Shown here: positions 41,800 to 49,981 of the stretch, piece after piece
Numbering within the stretch: the first letter of the stretch is position 1
Layout: each line of letters begins with the position of its first letter
From: Actinopolymorpha sp. NPDC004070
GTDB taxonomy: Bacteria; Actinomycetota; Actinomycetes; Propionibacteriales; Actinopolymorphaceae
Length of the DNA stretch: 64,000 bases
Direction of reading: 5' to 3'
NCBI RefSeq assembly: GCF_040610475.1
Contig: NZ_JBEXMJ010000003.1
Span: forward strand, 248,001 to 312,000
Notes under the pieces: model-generated
Seen by the model: the letters and a program-made list of their open reading frames with translations, nothing else
Databases searched by the model: none
What the model was told of the DNA's origin: nothing
Made by a program: the position numbers and the translations under genes

Positions 41800-43529
41800 G
41801 TGCGGTGGTGAGCGCTGTGGGTTTCGGCTCGGTGAGTGCCGTGGCGAGCTTCGTACAGCCGGTTCCGTGGCTGGTGATCAGCCCGCCGCTGGCGGTGGCG
41901 GTGACGGCGCTGCTGGTGCTGGTGGTGGACGCGTTCGCCCCGGCCCGCCGGCGCGGGGTCGCGCCCTGGCTGGCGCTGGCCGGGCTGGTGGCCGGGATCG
42001 CGCTGCTGGTGGTCTCGATGGCGCGCTCCTCGTCACCGGCCGAAGGTGCCTTCTGCGCTCCCGGTGGGTCCGCGCAGCCGTGGCCGGCCACCGCGTGTTC
42101 GTACGTCGGCGACCCGCTCACCTGGGCGTTCCAGTTCGTCATCGCGGGCGGTGCGGCGATCGTGGTGCTGCTGTCCGCCGGCCAGGGGTGGCAGCACAGA
42201 CCGCCCGGCCGGCGGGACGTGGGAAGCCACGGCCTCGGGACCGGCACGCTCGGCGGCGGCATCCCCACCGGGGAGTACCACTTCCTGCTGCTCGCCTCGG
42301 CGGCCGGCGCGATGACCCTCGCCGCCGCCCGCGACCTGGTCACGCTGGTGGTGGCGCTGGAGGTCGTCTCGCTGCCGGTGTTCGCGCTGGTCGGCCTCCG
42401 GCGTGGTGACCGGCGCGGCGCCGAGGGAGCGCTGAAGTTCTTCCTGGTGTCGGTCGTGTCGGTCGCGGTGATGCTGTTCGGGGTGTCGCTGGTGTACGGC
42501 GTGACCGGCACGATGTATCTCGACCGGATCGCGGCCGCGCTGCACGCTGCCGGTCCGGCGAGCCTGGTCGGCGCCGGTGGGGTCGCGGCCGCGATGCCGG
42601 CGCTGCCCGGTGGCGACCTCGCCGCGGTCGCCGGGCTCGGGGTGATGCTGACGCTGGTCGGGCTGGCGTTCAAGGTCGCGGCGGTGCCGTTCCACTTCTG
42701 GGTGCCGGACACCTACGTCGGCGCGCCCGTCCCCGTCGCGGCGTACCTCTCGGTGGTCTCCAAGGCGGCCGGGTTCGTCGGGATCCTGCTGGTGGTGGGC
42801 TGGGCCTTCCCGGGGTACGTCGGCATGTGGGCGCCGATCATCGGCGTGCTCGCGGCGGCGACGATGACGCTCGGCAACCTGGTCGCGCTGCGTCAGCGCA
42901 ACGCCGTCCGGCTGCTCGCGTGGTCCAGCATCGCCCAGGCCGGTTACCTGCTGGTGCCGCTGGCGGCCAGCAACGGCGACGTACGCGGGACCACGCTGAG
43001 CGCCACCGTGGCGTACCTCCTCGTCTACGCGGTCGCCAACCTCGGCGCGTTCGCCGTCGTGTCGCTGACCGTCAGCACCGGGCCGGGGCGGCTGCTCGGT
43101 GACTACCGCGGGCTGTTCTGGCGGCGGCCGGCGCGGGCGCTCGCGCTGGGGTTCTTCCTGCTGGCGCTGGCCGGGCTGCCGCCGGGGGTGCTCGGGCTGT
43201 TCGGGAAGTTCGTGCTGTTCCGGGCGGCGATCGAGGGCGGCGCCGGGTGGCTGGCCGTCGTGATGGCGGTCAACGTCGTGATCGCGCTGGCGTACTACCT
43301 GTACTGGACGGCGCTGCTGTTCCGCTCTCCGGAGGGGGCCGCCTCCGAGGGCGGGACGAACGGCGAGGCGGCTGGTGGCGTCGGCGCCGTTGCCGGGGCG
43401 GGAGCGAACGCGTGGGCGGGGCCGTGGCCGGCCCGGGTCGCCGTCGGCATCCTGGTCGTGATCGCGGTCCTACTCTCCGTCTTCCCCGAGATCGCCCTCG
43501 GCTTCCTGGCCTATCCCGCGCGCGCCTGA
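41796..43529 (+). CDS. nuoN2: NADH-quinone oxidoreductase subunit N, second copy
   Basis: A 577-aa third antiporter-like subunit closing the cluster. The diagnostic stretch reads KVAAVPFHFWVPDTYVGAPVPV. It is longer than the main NuoN (520) through a Gly/His-rich loop near residues 130-150 and an Ala/Gly-rich loop near 515-545, just before the last helix. GTG start inside the nuoM2 stop; the frame upstream belongs to a shadow of nuoL2/M2. No firm terminator follows. Confidence 0.93.
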   Translation: MSAVVSAVGFGSVSAVASFVQPVPWLVISPPLAVAVTALLVLVVDAFAPARRRGVAPWLALAGLVAGIALLVVSMARSSSPAEGAFCAPGGSAQPWPATACSYVGDPLTWAFQFVIAGGAAIVVLLSAGQGWQHRPPGRRDVGSHGLGTGTLGGGIPTGEYHFLLLASAAGAMTLAAARDLVTLVVALEVVSLPVFALVGLRRGDRRGAEGALKFFLVSVVSVAVMLFGVSLVYGVTGTMYLDRIAAALHAAGPASLVGAGGVAAAMPALPGGDLAAVAGLGVMLTLVGLAFKVAAVPFHFWVPDTYVGAPVPVAAYLSVVSKAAGFVGILLVVGWAFPGYVGMWAPIIGVLAAATMTLGNLVALRQRNAVRLLAWSSIAQAGYLLVPLAASNGDVRGTTLSATVAYLLVYAVANLGAFAVVSLTVSTGPGRLLGDYRGLFWRRPARALALGFFLLALAGLPPGVLGLFGKFVLFRAAIEGGAGWLAVVMAVNVVIALAYYLYWTALLFRSPEGAASEGGTNGEAAGGVGAVAGAGANAWAGPWPARVAVGILVVIAVLLSVFPEIALGFLAYPARA

Positions 43530-43589
43530 CCCGTCCTGGATCCGACCCCGGACTTGCCGGGCCGGGGCGGTGGGGAGAGGCTGTGGCGC

Positions 43590-45257
43590 GTGACAGAGAT
43601 CCAGCCGGACGCAGGGCAGCCTTACGTCGGGGAGTCCCGCTCCGACCGTGAAGTTGACGTGGTGGTCGTCGGCGCCGGACCGGTCGGGCTGGCCGCTGCT
43701 CTCGACCTCGCCCGGCGCGGTGTTCGCGTCCGGGTGCTGGAGCCCGAGGCGGCCCGGCGGTCCCGCCCGCCGGTGCGTGGCCTCGGCCCGCGCAGCCTGG
43801 AACTCTTCGACGACCTCGGCGTGGCGGCCGAACTCCTCGCCGCCGGTACGCCCGACCAGCCGGTTCGCCGGTACGCCGCCGGTGGCCGCGTCGACGAGTC
43901 GCCTTCCACCGCCTCCACCGGCAAGCGCCGCCCGCTCGGCCGGACCTACCTCGGCCCGCTGACGATCGCCGGCAGCCGGGTGGAGGCGATCCTGCGGGAC
44001 CGGCTGGCGGAGTACGACGTGGTGGTCGAGCAGGTCGACGGCCTCGGCCGGCTGAGCCAGGACGAGTCCGGCGTGCGCGTGCCGCTGACCAGGGCCGGAT
44101 CCGGGGGAGCGGCGAACGCCAACGGAAGCGGGACGCCGGCCAGGGCGGCGTACGTCATCCTCACCGAAGCGCTGCTGGACGTACTGCCCGAGCCGGCGGC
44201 CGACGCCGAGCCCGACGAGGGCGCCGAGCCGGAGCCGAAGCCCGAACCCGAGCCCGCGCCCCTGTCGTACGTCGGCGAGATCACGCCGACCGGCCTGGCT
44301 CGTGACGACGTACTCCACCTCTGGGAGCGGGGGATCGCGCTGGCCCCGCTGCCGGGCGGTGACACCTGGTGGTTCCTGGCGTACGACGTACCCGGCGATC
44401 ATCCGACCGGCCACCGGACCGCGCCGCAGGCGCCCACCGTGGCCCGCGCGCAGCAGGTCTTTCACGAGCGGACCGGCCTCACCGACGTCCGCTTCCGCGA
44501 CGCCGCGTCCCTGGTGGCGTACGCCGCCGGTACGGCACCGGGCGATGTCCCGGCCACTCCGTACCGACTCGGCCGGATCCTCCTGGCCGGCGACGCCACC
44601 GGCGCCCACCCGTACCCGCTCGGCGGCCTGGACGCGGGGCTGCAGGACGCGCACAACCTGGGCTGGAAGCTCGCCGCCGCGCTGGTCAGCGGGGAGGAGA
44701 CCGCGCTGGAGTCGTACGAGAGCGAACGCCGGCCGCAGCCCGCGCCCCGCCGCAGCCTCTTCGGCCGCGCCAGAACCCACGCGCGCCCGTGGCACGCCGA
44801 GCTCACCGGCGCCGACCCGTTCGCCGAGCACTACCGCACCTCGGGCCTGAGCCAGGAACTCGGCGCCAAGCGGATGTATCTGCACGCCGGGGACCGGGTG
44901 CCCGACATCCGGCTGTGGAGCGTGCGCGCGGCCGCGGACATCCGGCTGTTCGACGTCCTCCGCGGCCCGCACTGGACGCTGATCGGGCTGGGCTCGGTTT
45001 CGGCGGAGACGGTCTCCACGGTGCGGCTGCGGTTCGGCGACGGGGTGCGCGGTGAGGTGATCGGCGGCGGCGCGGGCGCCTCGGCGATTCCCGGTGTGAG
45101 CCTGCTGGACCGGTACGGCGAGGCGCGGCACACGCTCGGCAGCCGGGGCGGCAGCATTTTTGTCGTACGCCCGGATGGTTATGTCGGGTTGCGAGCCGCG
45201 CTTCGGCCGGAGATCGTGGTCGCGTACCTCGAGGGCATGGTCACCGAGGGCGTGTAA
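43590..45257 (+). CDS. FAD-dependent aromatic-type monooxygenase
   Basis: A 555-aa flavoprotein of the PHBH-like monooxygenase group. The FAD Rossmann motif GAGPVG is at 28-33, and the second FAD segment GRILLAGDATGAHPYPLGGLDAG is followed by LQDAHNLGWKLA. A thioredoxin-like C-terminal region is likely (DRVPDIRLWS onward). An acidic Pro/Glu insertion (EPEPKPEPEP) near residue 215 separates the substrate domain halves. I start at the GTG at 43590, which follows GGGAGAGG; a TTG at 43554 is possible. The substrate is unknown, and there are no polyketide or antibiotic genes next to it. Confidence 0.85.
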   Translation: MTEIQPDAGQPYVGESRSDREVDVVVVGAGPVGLAAALDLARRGVRVRVLEPEAARRSRPPVRGLGPRSLELFDDLGVAAELLAAGTPDQPVRRYAAGGRVDESPSTASTGKRRPLGRTYLGPLTIAGSRVEAILRDRLAEYDVVVEQVDGLGRLSQDESGVRVPLTRAGSGGAANANGSGTPARAAYVILTEALLDVLPEPAADAEPDEGAEPEPKPEPEPAPLSYVGEITPTGLARDDVLHLWERGIALAPLPGGDTWWFLAYDVPGDHPTGHRTAPQAPTVARAQQVFHERTGLTDVRFRDAASLVAYAAGTAPGDVPATPYRLGRILLAGDATGAHPYPLGGLDAGLQDAHNLGWKLAAALVSGEETALESYESERRPQPAPRRSLFGRARTHARPWHAELTGADPFAEHYRTSGLSQELGAKRMYLHAGDRVPDIRLWSVRAAADIRLFDVLRGPHWTLIGLGSVSAETVSTVRLRFGDGVRGEVIGGGAGASAIPGVSLLDRYGEARHTLGSRGGSIFVVRPDGYVGLRAALRPEIVVAYLEGMVTEGV

Positions 45258-45342
45258 GCCGGGCGTGTAACCCGGTAAGCCGGGCGGGCGGGGAACGTCC
45301 GTCCTGGTGACGGCGTTCTCACGGTGGAGGTCATGACGACGT

Positions 45343-46245
45343 ATGCACGATCGCGCTCAGTGCCATCGCAACCAGCTCAGGACGACTGTCCTGCTCGCCG
45401 TCCTGTCAGGGTTGGCGCTGGTGCTCGGCCGGTCGCTGGGCGGGCGGACGGGCCTGGCCGCCGGGCTGCTGATCGCGCTCGCGATGAACGCCGCCGCCTT
45501 CTACCGCTGTGACCGGATGGCGCTGCGGTCGATGCGGGCCTATCCCGTGAGCGAGGCGGAGCATCCGGAGCTGTGCCGGCTGGTCCGCGAACTCGCGATC
45601 ACGATGCGGCTGCCCATCCCCGCCGTCTACCTCTCGCCCACGCAGACGCCGAACGCGTTCACCACCGGGCGCAACCCGCGGCGGTCCGCCGTGTGCGTGA
45701 CCGAGGGGCTGCTGGACCTGCTGGACCCGCGGGAGCTGCGCGCCGTGCTCGGGCACGAGCTGGGGCACGTCGCCAACCGCGACATCCTCGTCTCCTCCGT
45801 CGCGGCGGCGCTGGCGAGCATGATCATGTACGCCGCGCAGTTCGCCTGGCTGGCCCCGACCGGGCGTGCCCGGGGTGCTGCCGACGGCGCCGATGGCGGG
45901 CGGAACGGCGACGGCTCGGCGGTCACCGCACTCGCGTTGCTGGTCCTCGGGCCGGTCGCGGCGCTGCTGCTGCAGGCGGCGGTGACGCGGACGCGGGAGT
46001 ACTCCGCGGACCAGGTGTCCGCGCGGATCACCGGCGACCCGCTGGCGCTGGCCGGCGCGCTGCGCAAGCTGGAGACGGCGACCCGGCGGCATCCGCTGCC
46101 GGCGGCGCCGGAGCTGCGGAGCACGGCCGCGCTGATGATCGCCAACCCGTTCCACGAGAAGGGGTTCGTACGCGCCTTCTCCACCCACCCGTCGACGCAG
46201 GACCGGATCGCGCGGCTGGAACATCTGGCCGGCGTACGACGCTGA
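45343..46245 (+). CDS. htpX: HtpX-like M48 membrane metalloprotease
   Basis: A 300-aa zinc protease of family M48B. Two hydrophobic segments at the N-terminus (about 14-50) precede the catalytic HELGH at 138-142. Two more hydrophobic segments follow, and the third zinc ligand is the Glu of TREYSAD. HtpX degrades misfolded membrane proteins on the cytoplasmic side. The family N-terminus is usually MxxxxNxxRT-like; here it is MHDRAQCHRNQLRTT, supporting the start at 45343. It lies between the monooxygenase and the export operon in the same direction, with gaps of 85 and 168 bases. Confidence 0.9.
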   Translation: MHDRAQCHRNQLRTTVLLAVLSGLALVLGRSLGGRTGLAAGLLIALAMNAAAFYRCDRMALRSMRAYPVSEAEHPELCRLVRELAITMRLPIPAVYLSPTQTPNAFTTGRNPRRSAVCVTEGLLDLLDPRELRAVLGHELGHVANRDILVSSVAAALASMIMYAAQFAWLAPTGRARGAADGADGGRNGDGSAVTALALLVLGPVAALLLQAAVTRTREYSADQVSARITGDPLALAGALRKLETATRRHPLPAAPELRSTAALMIANPFHEKGFVRAFSTHPSTQDRIARLEHLAGVRR

Positions 46246-46364
46246 CCTTTCGGCTGATGCTGGGCCGGTCGCGCCCTGCTTTGCGAGGTCTGGGATATCC
46301 GGACCATTTGCCAGCTGATTCCCAGCTTTTCGTCAGGAACCTCTCAGCAACGCTTTCGAGACTG

Positions 46365-46404
46365 CTGGTGGTCCCGCCCGCGTAGGGGCGGGCGGGACCA
46401 CCAG
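46365..46404 (+). promoter_or_regulatory. Perfect 17-bp hairpin touching the ribosome site of the export operon
   Basis: CTGGTGGTCCCGCCCGC (46365-46381) pairs perfectly with GCGGGCGGGACCACCAG (46388-46404) around the 6-base loop GTAGGG. The right arm runs into CCAGGAGG (46401-46408), the ribosome site of the GTG at 46414, so part of the site is inside the stem. It may be the terminator of htpX, or a leader structure that limits translation or transcription of the operon, or both. Confidence 0.6.
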
Positions 46405-46413
46405 GAGGATCTT

Positions 46414-47817
46414 GTGCGGTCCAGGGTCAGCGGCCGGCCGGTACGCCGGATCGTCGTTCCGGTGTTCGTCGTCGTTGCCGTCGTGGTGGCCGGAGGCGCG
46501 GTCTGGGCAGCCACCCGGTCCGGCGATCCCGCACCGACCGCGACCACCCGGCTGGTGACGGCAAGCCCCACGACCTTCAAACAGACCGTCGCCGCGAGCG
46601 GCACCCTCCAGCCCACCAACCGCGCCGACCTCGACTTCCAGGTCAGCGGCAAGGTGACCGGGGTCTCCGTCAGCGAGGGGCAGCACGTCGGCAAGGGCGC
46701 CACCCTCGCCACGGTCTCCTCGGCCTCGTTGCAGGCTCAGCTCGCCTCGGCGAAGGCCACGCTCGCCGGCGACCAGGCGCGGCTCACCTCCGACCTCGAC
46801 AGCGAAGCCTCCGACACCCAGGTCGCCGCCGACCGCGCCGCCGTCACCGCCGCGCAGAGCCAGGTCGACGACGCACAGGCTGCACTGTCGCAGGCCACGC
46901 TCACCTCGCCGATCACGGGCACGGTCGCCTCGGTCGACCTCACCGTCGGGCAGCAGGTCTCGGGTTCGGGCGGCTCGGGTTCGGGTTCGGGCGGATCGGG
47001 CTCTGGCTCAGCTTCCGGCGGATCGGGCTCGGGTGGGTCGGGCGCACGTGCCGGGTCGGGCGGATCAGGCGGTACGTCGAACGGTTCGGCATCCTCGACC
47101 TCTTCTTCGTCGTCCTCAGGCTCCGCGCAGGTCGTCGTGGTCGACACCACGCACTGGACGGTGGAGGCAACCGTCGACGACACGGTGGTCGGTCAGCTGA
47201 AGAAGGGGCTGCAGGCGGTCATCACCCCGAACGGCGCGACCACGCCGGTCTACGGCCTGGTCGACACCGTCGGCATGCTGCCGTCGAGCAGTTCGGGCAC
47301 CGCGTCGTACCCCGTGACGATCGCCGTCACCGGAACGCCGAGCGGGCTGTTGCCCGGGGCGAGCGCGCAGGTCTCGATCGTGGTCAAGCAGTTGTCGGAC
47401 GTGCTCGCCGTTCCTGCTTCCGCCGTCCACTACTCCGCGAGCGGTACGACGGTCACGCTCGTCCGCAGCGGCAAGCGCTCCACCCAGAAGGTCACCGTCG
47501 GCGCGGTCGACGCCGGGCAGGTCCAGATCACCTCCGGCCTGAAGTCCGGTGACCAGGTGGAGGTGACCGTGCCGGCGCGTGGGTCGGGCACCGGCGGTTC
47601 CGGCGGCGCGGCGAACGGCGGGAACGGCGGGAACGGCGGGAACGGCGGGAATGGCCGGGCCGGGTTCGGCGGCTTCGGCCAGGACGGGGGCAACGGCGGC
47701 TTCCGCCGGTTCGGTGGCCAGGGCGGCGGTGGCTTCGGCGGAGGTGGAGGCGAAGGCGGAGGTGGCTTCCGTGGGCAGCCCGGAGGCGCACCGGCCGGTG
47801 GAGGTGCCGGCCGGTGA
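46414..47817 (+). CDS. MacA/HlyD-type adaptor protein of an ABC exporter
   Basis: A 467-aa membrane fusion protein. One N-terminal membrane helix (about 12-34) is followed by the barrel-sandwich (lipoyl-like) half TLQPTNRADLDFQVSGKVTG, then a short coiled coil (about 100-150), the second half SPITGTVASVDLTVGQQV, a Gly/Ser-only linker of about 60 residues, the beta-barrel domain and a Gly/Asn/Phe-rich tail (about 395-467). Adaptors of this kind pair with MacB-like permeases. Start is GTG at 46414 with CCAGGAGG. GTGA overlap with the ATPase gene places it first in a five-gene operon. Confidence 0.85.
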   Translation: MRSRVSGRPVRRIVVPVFVVVAVVVAGGAVWAATRSGDPAPTATTRLVTASPTTFKQTVAASGTLQPTNRADLDFQVSGKVTGVSVSEGQHVGKGATLATVSSASLQAQLASAKATLAGDQARLTSDLDSEASDTQVAADRAAVTAAQSQVDDAQAALSQATLTSPITGTVASVDLTVGQQVSGSGGSGSGSGGSGSGSASGGSGSGGSGARAGSGGSGGTSNGSASSTSSSSSSGSAQVVVVDTTHWTVEATVDDTVVGQLKKGLQAVITPNGATTPVYGLVDTVGMLPSSSSGTASYPVTIAVTGTPSGLLPGASAQVSIVVKQLSDVLAVPASAVHYSASGTTVTLVRSGKRSTQKVTVGAVDAGQVQITSGLKSGDQVEVTVPARGSGTGGSGGAANGGNGGNGGNGGNGRAGFGGFGQDGGNGGFRRFGGQGGGGFGGGGGEGGGGFRGQPGGAPAGGGAGR

Positions 47818-48575
47818 GTACGCCGTACGACACATCCGTCGACACACCTGCCGGCGGCCGGGTCGGCGCCGCCCCGGTCATCGCCCTGGCCGACGTGGGC
47901 AAGACGTACCGCCGAGGTGCCTTCGAGGTGGAGGCCCTGCGCGGTGTCACGCTCGACATCCCGACCGGCGACTACGTGGCGATCATGGGCCCGTCCGGGT
48001 CCGGCAAGTCGACGCTGATGCACATCCTCGGCTGCCTCGACGTACCCACCCGCGGCAGTTATCTGCTGGCCGGGCAGGACGTGAGCCGGATGGGGGAGAC
48101 CGAACTCGCGGACGTACGCAACCGCCGGATCGGGTTCGTGTTCCAGCAGTTCAACCTGCTTCCGTCGCTGCCGGCGTGGCGCAACGTCGAGTTGCCGCTG
48201 GTCTACGCCGGGGTCGGCCGGGCCGAACGCCGGGAGCGCGCGATGCGGGCACTGGACCGGGTCGGCCTGGCGGAGCGCGTCGACCACCGGCCGGGCGAAC
48301 TCTCCGGCGGACAGCAGCAGCGGGTCGCGATCGCGCGGGCGCTGGTCGGGGATCCCGCGCTGATCCTCGCCGACGAACCGACCGGGAACCTCGACAGCCA
48401 CTCCAGTGCGGAGGTGCTGGCCCTGCTGAGTGAGCTGCACGCGAGCGGCCGCACGATCATCCTGATCACCCACGAGCCGGACGTCGCGAGGGCCGCGGAC
48501 CGCATCCTGCGCATCCGGGACGGCGTACTCACCGACGGCGTACTCCAGGAGCCAGTGAACGAGGAGACGCCGTGA
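47814..48575 (+). CDS. MacB/LolD-type ABC transporter ATPase
   Basis: A 253-aa ATPase of the MacB/LolD branch. Walker A GPSGSGKST is at 59-67, the Q-loop is in VFQQFNLLPSL, the signature is LSGGQQQR, Walker B is LILADEPTGNLD and the switch His is in ITHEPDVA. The MHILGCLDVPTRGSY segment is typical of the group that works with FtsX-like permeases. An extra 20 hydrophilic residues precede the domain. ATGA-like overlaps with both neighbours indicate production together with the permease. Confidence 0.92.
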   Translation: MSTPYDTSVDTPAGGRVGAAPVIALADVGKTYRRGAFEVEALRGVTLDIPTGDYVAIMGPSGSGKSTLMHILGCLDVPTRGSYLLAGQDVSRMGETELADVRNRRIGFVFQQFNLLPSLPAWRNVELPLVYAGVGRAERRERAMRALDRVGLAERVDHRPGELSGGQQQRVAIARALVGDPALILADEPTGNLDSHSSAEVLALLSELHASGRTIILITHEPDVARAADRILRIRDGVLTDGVLQEPVNEETP

Positions 48576-49801
48576 ACTGGCTGGAGACGATGCGCAGCGG
48601 CCTGGAGGCCGTACGAACGCACCGGTTGCGGTCGGGCCTGACAGTGCTCGGCATCCTGATCGGGATCGCGGCGGTGATGCTCACGGTCGGGCTCGGCCTG
48701 GGTGCCCAGTCGACGATCAGCGCGCAGGTGAACGCGCTCGGCAGCAACCTGCTCATCGTCACGCCGGGGAGCTCGACCAGCGGCGGGGTGCGGGGTGGGT
48801 TCGGCTCGGCGTCCACGCTTACCCATGCCGACGCCACCGCGCTGGCCGACCCCACGGTCGCGCCGGACGTGAAGGCGGTCGCTCCCGTCGTGCAGCGTTC
48901 GGAGGAACTCCTCGCCGGTACGACGAACTGGACGACCAGCGTCGTGGGTGCGACGCCGGAATGGTTGTCGGTGCGCGCGCGTACGGTGTCGTCCGGCCGG
49001 TTCCTCACGCCGCAGGACGTCACCGACGGGGGAGCGGTGGCGGTGCTCGGCTCCTCCACCGCGGAGCAGCTGTTCGGGCGGCGTGACCCGGTGGGACAGT
49101 CGGTCACCATCAACGCCGTGCCGTTCACCGTGGTGGGCGTGCTGGCGAGCGCGGGTTCGTCGGCGGCGAGCAACGACGACGACCAGGCGGTCGTCCCGAT
49201 CTCCACCGCGTCCGCGCGGCTGGTCGGCGGCGCCACGGCGGGTTCGGTGCAGACGATCTACGTCCAGGCCCGCAGTGCCGACGTCGTGTCCGCGGCGTAC
49301 CAGGAAGTCGACGCCGAACTCGCCGCCCTGCACAAGACGACCGACCCCACCTCGCCCGACTACACCATCGCCACCCAGCAGTCGTTGCTGAGCACCGCGA
49401 ACTCGATCGCGAAGACGCTCACCGTGCTGCTCGGCGGGATCGCCGCCATCTCGCTGCTCGTCGGCGGCATCGGCGTCATGAACATCATGCTGGTCTCGGT
49501 CACCGAACGCGTGCGCGAGATCGGCCTGCGCAAGGCGCTCGGCGCGACCCCCCGCGCGATCCGGCGACAGTTCCTCGTGGAGTCCAGCGTGCTCGGCCTC
49601 GTCGGCGGGCTGCTCGGACTCGCGCTCGGCATCATCGGTGCGCTGCTGTTGCCGCGGGTGATCTCGAACCCGGTGACGATCAGCCCGGCCGCCGCGGTGG
49701 GTGCGCTCGCGGTTGCCGTCGGGATCGGGGTGGCGTTCGGCGTCTACCCGGCCAGCCGGGCCGCGCGGCTGGCCCCGATCGACGCGTTGCGGAGCGAGTG
49801 A
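48572..49801 (+). CDS. MacB-type ABC transporter permease
   Basis: A 409-aa permease with one N-terminal helix (about 20-42), an extracytoplasmic domain of about 220 residues, and three C-terminal helices around the FtsX-like segment MNIMLVSVTERVREIGLRKALGATP. MacB-type proteins do not move substrates through the membrane; they drive export of envelope or extracellular substrates mechanically. With two adaptors in the operon, a peptide, lipid or antibiotic export role is likely; the substrate is unknown. Confidence 0.9.
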   Translation: MNWLETMRSGLEAVRTHRLRSGLTVLGILIGIAAVMLTVGLGLGAQSTISAQVNALGSNLLIVTPGSSTSGGVRGGFGSASTLTHADATALADPTVAPDVKAVAPVVQRSEELLAGTTNWTTSVVGATPEWLSVRARTVSSGRFLTPQDVTDGGAVAVLGSSTAEQLFGRRDPVGQSVTINAVPFTVVGVLASAGSSAASNDDDQAVVPISTASARLVGGATAGSVQTIYVQARSADVVSAAYQEVDAELAALHKTTDPTSPDYTIATQQSLLSTANSIAKTLTVLLGGIAAISLLVGGIGVMNIMLVSVTERVREIGLRKALGATPRAIRRQFLVESSVLGLVGGLLGLALGIIGALLLPRVISNPVTISPAAAVGALAVAVGIGVAFGVYPASRAARLAPIDALRSE

Positions 49802-49829
49802 CCCATGCCGAATCTCCGCCGCCCTCGCT

Positions 49830-49919
49830 CCCGCCCGCTGCCCTCCCGGCCGCCGCCCTCCCGCCCGCCGCCCTTCCGCCCGCTGCCCTTCCGGTCGCCG
49901 CCATTCCGGCCACCCTCCT
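49830..49919 (+). repeat. Six imperfect 15-base tandem repeats
   Basis: Units at 49830, 49845, 49860, 49875, 49890 and 49905 follow the pattern YCCGCCCGCYGCCCT with drift in the last two. They lie between the permease stop and the lipoprotein ATG. The period keeps the frame of an upstream extension (ATG at 49805) that would read RPLPS/RPPPF-type pentapeptides, but that extension would put the lipoprotein signal inside the protein, so the repeats are more likely intercistronic. Confidence 0.75.
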
Positions 49920-49981
49920 CACCGCCTTTCCGACCACCTCGGACCAGTACGCCGACCGCCACCCAGGACGGAACCCACACC

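Noticed and set aside
45258..45342. Repeated TAAGCCGGGCG after the monooxygenase gene as a terminator
   Set aside because: The only pairing possible is a 5-bp stem; too weak to call.
46960..47110. Short-period repeats in the Gly/Ser linker of the first adaptor, considered as a CRISPR-like or satellite array
   Set aside because: The period is codon-level (Gly/Ser codons), there are no spacers, and the frame is continuous with the adaptor gene.
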